Translations under genes and position numbers: made by a program
Shown: positions 5,985 to 8,872 of the stretch, piece after piece
Numbering within the stretch: the first letter of the stretch is position 1
How the letters are laid out: every line of letters begins with the position of its first letter
Notes under the pieces: generated by a model
Databases searched by the model: none
What the model saw: the letters and a program-made list of their open reading frames with translations, nothing else
What the model was told of the DNA's origin: nothing
Assembly: GCA_023421875.1 (NCBI GenBank)
Contig: JAEZSM010000072.1
Coordinates: 1-8,872 of the forward strand
Length of the DNA: 8,872 nucleotides
Direction of reading: 5' to 3'
From: Spirochaetota bacterium
Lineage (GTDB): Bacteria; Spirochaetota; Spirochaetia; Treponematales; Rectinemataceae

Positions 5985-6055
5985 TTCCCCAGGGAGGATT
6001 CGAACCCCCACAAGCAGATCCAGAGTCTGCCGTGCTACCATTACACAACCGGGGA
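5985..6055 (-). tRNA. tRNA-Gln (anticodon CUG)
   Basis: The 71-nt gene folds on the minus strand. The acceptor is TCCCCGG/CTGGGGA, with the U1-A72 pair characteristic of tRNA-Gln. The D-stem is GTGT/GCAC, the anticodon stem is GCAGA/TCTGC with loop CTCTGGA, the variable loop is TTGT, and the T-arm is GGGGG-TTCGAAT-CCTCC with one G-U pair. Bases 34-36 are CTG, reading CAG. The discriminator is A and CCA is not encoded. It is the first gene of a two-tRNA unit and lies 56 bp after the recJ stop. Confidence 0.93.
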
Positions 6056-6075
6056 ATGCACGCGAATCGGCGCAT

Positions 6076-6105
6076 ACAATAGCGCCTCCGGACGTTTTTA
6101 GTCAA
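6076..6105 (-). promoter_or_regulatory. Candidate promoter of the tRNA-Gln/tRNA-Glu unit
   Basis: On the minus strand TTGACT (6105-6100) and TATTGT (6081-6076) are 18 bp apart, and the -10 ends 20 bp before the mature 5' end of tRNA-Gln. The position, in the 56-bp gap after recJ, fits a tRNA promoter. The -10 matches only four of six bases. Confidence 0.5.
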
Positions 6106-6111
6106 TCCCTT

Positions 6112-8256
6112 CTAGACTTTCTCCCCGGATTTGCGGATGTCGAAAAGCTCCAGCTGGGGGCGTTCCTCGCCGTTCCAGCGGTTGGTCCCGAGCTTGAACA
6201 GCAGGTCGACCTTGTCCCTGGCCTTGAAGGAGAAATCGCGCTCCAGCCGCTCGGCGCCGTCCCATAGCAGGGCTGGCCACTTGTAGGCACCGAAGTCGAG
6301 GGTGAGCTTGAGATGGCTTTTAGCAGAACGGCCGACGATCTGGGCATCCACCATGGGCACCTCCCGGGTGAAAAAAACCAGAGGCGGATTGCCCTCTCCG
6401 AAGGGCTCGAATCGGGCGCAGGTTTTTTGCAGCTCCGGGCGCAGATAGGGATGAGGCAGTTCGGCGTCGATCCAAAGGCTTTCTTCTGTTACGGCGGTAT
6501 CGCTTTTCTTGAGTTCTTCTTCGGCCAGAACGACGAATTTCTCCCAGTTGTCCTTGGGCATTGAAAAGCCCGCTGCTGCATCGTGACCGCCGTAATCGAG
6601 GAAGAGCTCGGCACAGGCTTCCAGTAGTCCCGAAATTTTATAGCCGTTGGCGCTGCGGACCGATCCCACTACGGTTCCGTCCTCCCTGAAGGCTGCGATG
6701 ATGGCGGGGACCTTGAAGGTTCCCGCCATCCGGGATGCCAATAATCCTGTGATGCCGCTTTTTACCAAGGGCGATCCTAGAAGGACAAAACGTCGGCCGT
6801 TCTTCTCAAAATTCTCACCGGCCAGGGGGTAGAGAGCCTCCCAGGATTCGGTTCCCATTTTTTTGCGCTCGTTATTGGCCTCGACAATCGCTTGACCGGC
6901 TTCCATTCGTTCGGCGCCTTCCTTGCCCATGAGCAGCCTGAGGGCAATATCGGGTTTGCCGATCCTGCCGGCGGCGTTCAACAGGGGGGTTATCTGCCAG
7001 GCTATTTCGGTGGCTTTAAGATTGCGGCTCAGCCCCTGGATCTGAAAGAGTTCCCGCAGGCCATTCCGGGGCATCTGTGCAATGGATGCCAAGCCTCGGC
7101 GCACGATGATGCGGTTTTCGTCCTGCAGGGGCATGATGTCGGCTATGGTGCCCAGGGTCGCGAGCTGGAGGAGAAAGTCGGCTCCTCCCAGGTTGGAAAA
7201 TGCTCTTTCCCAAGCTAAGGCCTCAAAGACTGCCTTCAGGGTATCGATATCGCCGGCGGGCTTTTCGGCGTAGATGTCCACCTTGAGCAGGTGGCGCAGC
7301 TCCGAAAGGCTCCTTCCCGCCCAGGAGGGAAAGACGAGGGCACCCTCGTCCGCCAGGTCGAAGCTTTCGATTTCGATGGAAGAGCCGAAGAGAGAACGAA
7401 CCTTGCCGTTTAAGTCCTTTCTTCCCCAGACGAAAATGGAGCGGTCGTTCAGGAATCGGGCGAGTCGTTCCAGAAGACCCCGAGGCTTTTTTTCGTCCAG
7501 GATTTCGGAAAAACGGCTGGTCTCCACCAGGTTGTGTAGTTTTACCGCCTCGACGTTCCAGCGCAGCGCCTCGCCTTCCTTGCTCTCGCTGATGCTCAGA
7601 AGGGCGGCAGGCTGCTTGTAGAGCGAAGTCTTCCCCAGGGCGCAGGCTGCGGCCAGTTTAAAGGCGACGCCGGCTCCTGCCAGTTCCCTGAAGGGGTAGC
7701 CGCAGCCTTCGATTTTAGGATCGATAACCGCCAGAGCTTCAGGCGGCTTGGGGGCCTGGAGACGGTGGTGGTCGCAAATTATTACATCGATACCCAGTTC
7801 GGCGGCCCGGGATACTTCCGTATGGTTGGATATGCCGCAGTCTACGGTGATAATAAGGCCGCCGCCTTTGGCGGCAAAGGATTCGATGACAGGGAGGGAT
7901 AGCCCGTAGGGTTCTTCGCCCTGGGGAACCCGGTACTCGGCCTCGATACCCAGGGTTGCCAGGGCCTCCACCAGTAGGGTAGTGGCTGTAACGCCGTCGG
8001 TGTCGCTGTCGCCGAAGACCAGGACCTGCTCGCCCTCGTCGGCGGCCAAAAAGATTCTGTCCACAGCGTCTTCCATGGCAGTAAAAAGGAAGGGGTTGCG
8101 GAGGTGGCGGAGATCGTTCTCGAGATAATACAGAACTTGGGACGCTTGATGCTGCTTTCGGCGGGCGAGGATAGCGGCGCTGAGACTGTCTATGCCGAAG
8201 CGGCGGATCATGGTCTTTACCGCTTCCTGATCGATTTCATCCTTGAGCCATTTCAT
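6112..8256 (-). CDS. recJ: Single-stranded-DNA-specific exonuclease RecJ, with a large internal insertion
   Basis: RecJ degrades single-stranded DNA 5' to 3' in recombinational and mismatch repair, using two metal ions. Visible motifs are DSDTDG (83-88, usually DYDADG), VDCGIS (138-143), CDHH (161-164), ATLGTIADIMPL (366-377, ligand D373), PLLNAAGRI (424-432), the DHHA1 signature GGHDAAAGFS (556-565), and an OB-fold region with PFGEGNPPLVF (618-628). All metal ligands are present. At 714 residues it is much longer than the usual 550-580. The excess lies at about 211-355, between the DHH motif and D373, where family members usually have a short linker. The ATG overlaps the stop of the upstream phosphorylase gene (ATGA), with GGAGGAG (8274-8268) 11 nt upstream, which indicates translational coupling. 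The start is supported by the typical RecJ N-terminus following it. Confidence 0.95.
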   Translation of the reverse strand: MKWLKDEIDQEAVKTMIRRFGIDSLSAAILARRKQHQASQVLYYLENDLRHLRNPFLFTAMEDAVDRIFLAADEGEQVLVFGDSDTDGVTATTLLVEALATLGIEAEYRVPQGEEPYGLSLPVIESFAAKGGGLIITVDCGISNHTEVSRAAELGIDVIICDHHRLQAPKPPEALAVIDPKIEGCGYPFRELAGAGVAFKLAAACALGKTSLYKQPAALLSISESKEGEALRWNVEAVKLHNLVETSRFSEILDEKKPRGLLERLARFLNDRSIFVWGRKDLNGKVRSLFGSSIEIESFDLADEGALVFPSWAGRSLSELRHLLKVDIYAEKPAGDIDTLKAVFEALAWERAFSNLGGADFLLQLATLGTIADIMPLQDENRIIVRRGLASIAQMPRNGLRELFQIQGLSRNLKATEIAWQITPLLNAAGRIGKPDIALRLLMGKEGAERMEAGQAIVEANNERKKMGTESWEALYPLAGENFEKNGRRFVLLGSPLVKSGITGLLASRMAGTFKVPAIIAAFREDGTVVGSVRSANGYKISGLLEACAELFLDYGGHDAAAGFSMPKDNWEKFVVLAEEELKKSDTAVTEESLWIDAELPHPYLRPELQKTCARFEPFGEGNPPLVFFTREVPMVDAQIVGRSAKSHLKLTLDFGAYKWPALLWDGAERLERDFSFKARDKVDLLFKLGTNRWNGEERPQLELFDIRKSGEKV

Positions 8257-8872
8257 GAATTGGAAAGCTCCTCCAGAACGAGGGGGCTTTCCCTCGGAGG
8301 TTTTTCTGCGATTTTCAGTGCCTTTAAAGCCATGTCCAGGGCAGGGCCGAGGCAGGCTTGGTCTTTGCCGAAGATGTCGGCGACCAAGGTTCCCTGCCGG
8401 ACGGCATCCCCTTTTTTGCAGTGGAATATAAAGCCCACATCGGGCTGCACCTGGTCGTCGGTGGTGTTTCTGCCTACGCCGAGGAGCACGCCGGCCAGTC
8501 CTATCCCATAGGCATCGATCGATTCGATATAGCCCGATGATGGGGCCTTCAGCTGGACACTGTGGGCCGAGCGGTGCTTGCCGCGGAGCTCGGCAAGGCG
8601 TTTAAGGTCGCCGCCCTGGCGACTGACATTTTTATAGAACAAATCCAGGGCAGCTCCGGAAGACAGGGCTTTGCGGCATAGGGTTTCTCCCTCGCCAGGG
8701 TCGGCGGCCAGGCCTGCGCTTACGAGCATCCAGGCGCCTAGGCGCAGGGTAAGGTCTGTGACATCCGCAGGTCCCTTGCCCTCGAGGCAGTCGAGGGTTT
8801 CTTCTATTTCGAAAAAATTGCCGACACAGCGACCCAGGGGCTCGGTCATGTCGGTGATGAGGGCGACGACGT
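8253..8872 (-). CDS. deoA: Thymidine / pyrimidine-nucleoside phosphorylase, C-terminal part (5' end outside window)
   Basis: The reading frame enters from the right edge with VVALITDMTEPLGRCVGN, the conserved ALITDMxxPLGxxVGN motif of this family. It continues with the EGKGPADV loop (usually GxGPxDL) and the C-terminal PYNP_C domain: APSSGYIESIDAYGIG, LGVGR and GFIFHCKKGDAVRQG. The 205 visible residues are a bit under half of the usual 430-450. The enzyme splits thymidine, deoxyuridine or uridine with phosphate into base and (deoxy)ribose 1-phosphate in the cytoplasm, feeding nucleoside salvage. DeoA and Pdp types cannot be told apart from this end, so the symbol is the general one. Its TGA (8255-8253) overlaps the recJ start, so the two form an operon. 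Confidence 0.9.
   Translation of the reverse strand, partial: VVALITDMTEPLGRCVGNFFEIEETLDCLEGKGPADVTDLTLRLGAWMLVSAGLAADPGEGETLCRKALSSGAALDLFYKNVSRQGGDLKRLAELRGKHRSAHSVQLKAPSSGYIESIDAYGIGLAGVLLGVGRNTTDDQVQPDVGFIFHCKKGDAVRQGTLVADIFGKDQACLGPALDMALKALKIAEKPPRESPLVLEELSNS

Noticed and set aside
5850..6041. Minus-strand open frame of 63 codons with a repeated DEFLxxAKT peptide
   Set aside because: It runs through tRNA-Gln and the palindromes; the repeated peptide is a by-product of the DNA repeat, and there is no ribosome-binding site.
7274..7621. Plus-strand open frame of 115 codons opposite recJ, rich in Ser and Arg
   Set aside because: Composition is that of an antisense frame in GC-rich DNA. 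It overlaps the RecJ insertion, so I considered whether it mattered there, but there is no ribosome-binding site.
8104..8511. Plus-strand open frame of 135 codons across the recJ/phosphorylase junction
   Set aside because: Both genes underneath have clear family motifs on the minus strand; this frame has none.

Overview
The window reads as ordinary chromosomal DNA from a fairly GC-rich bacterium. A spirochaete is my best guess, for three reasons. The lipoprotein has a permissive lipobox (F-F-S-C). RecJ is unusually long. The tRNA genes do not encode CCA. No 16S or other phylogenetic marker is present, so this placement is an inference. I see no phage, IS, toxin-antitoxin, CRISPR or defence genes.

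Layout, plus strand first. At 1-381 is the 3' end of a GH13-type alpha-glucosidase gene. A 149-bp leader with small hairpins follows, then ftsH (531-2369, GTG start), a membrane AAA+ zinc protease with every catalytic motif intact. A visibly more AT-rich stretch carries a secreted lipoprotein of unknown function (2492-3319) behind a near-consensus sigma-70 promoter. Next comes a perfect 12-bp inverted repeat with an extended -10 element in its centre, and then a complete cardiolipin synthase gene (3463-5013). A 13-bp inverted repeat separates this from the convergent minus-strand genes.

Minus strand, in transcription order from the right edge. The 3' part of a thymidine/pyrimidine-nucleoside phosphorylase gene (8872-8253, 5' end outside the window) overlaps recJ (8256-6112) by ATGA. 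RecJ is about 150 residues longer than usual because of an insertion between its DHH motif and the next metal-binding motif. A promoter then drives tRNA-Gln(CUG), 6055-5985, and probably tRNA-Glu(CUC), 5812-5741. The 172-bp gap between the tRNAs is filled with tandem palindromes. A strong intrinsic terminator (5730-5701) closes the tRNA unit. Last is a stand-alone two-CBS-domain protein (5575-5117) with its own promoter.

Most of this is housekeeping: membrane protein quality control, anionic phospholipid synthesis, sugar hydrolysis, nucleoside salvage with DNA repair, and translation. The least ordinary items are the RecJ insertion, which has features of a decayed DnaQ-like exonuclease fold; the palindrome array between the tRNAs; the dyad over the promoter ahead of cardiolipin synthase; and the methionine-striped lipoprotein. 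I did not find a clearly new multi-gene system.
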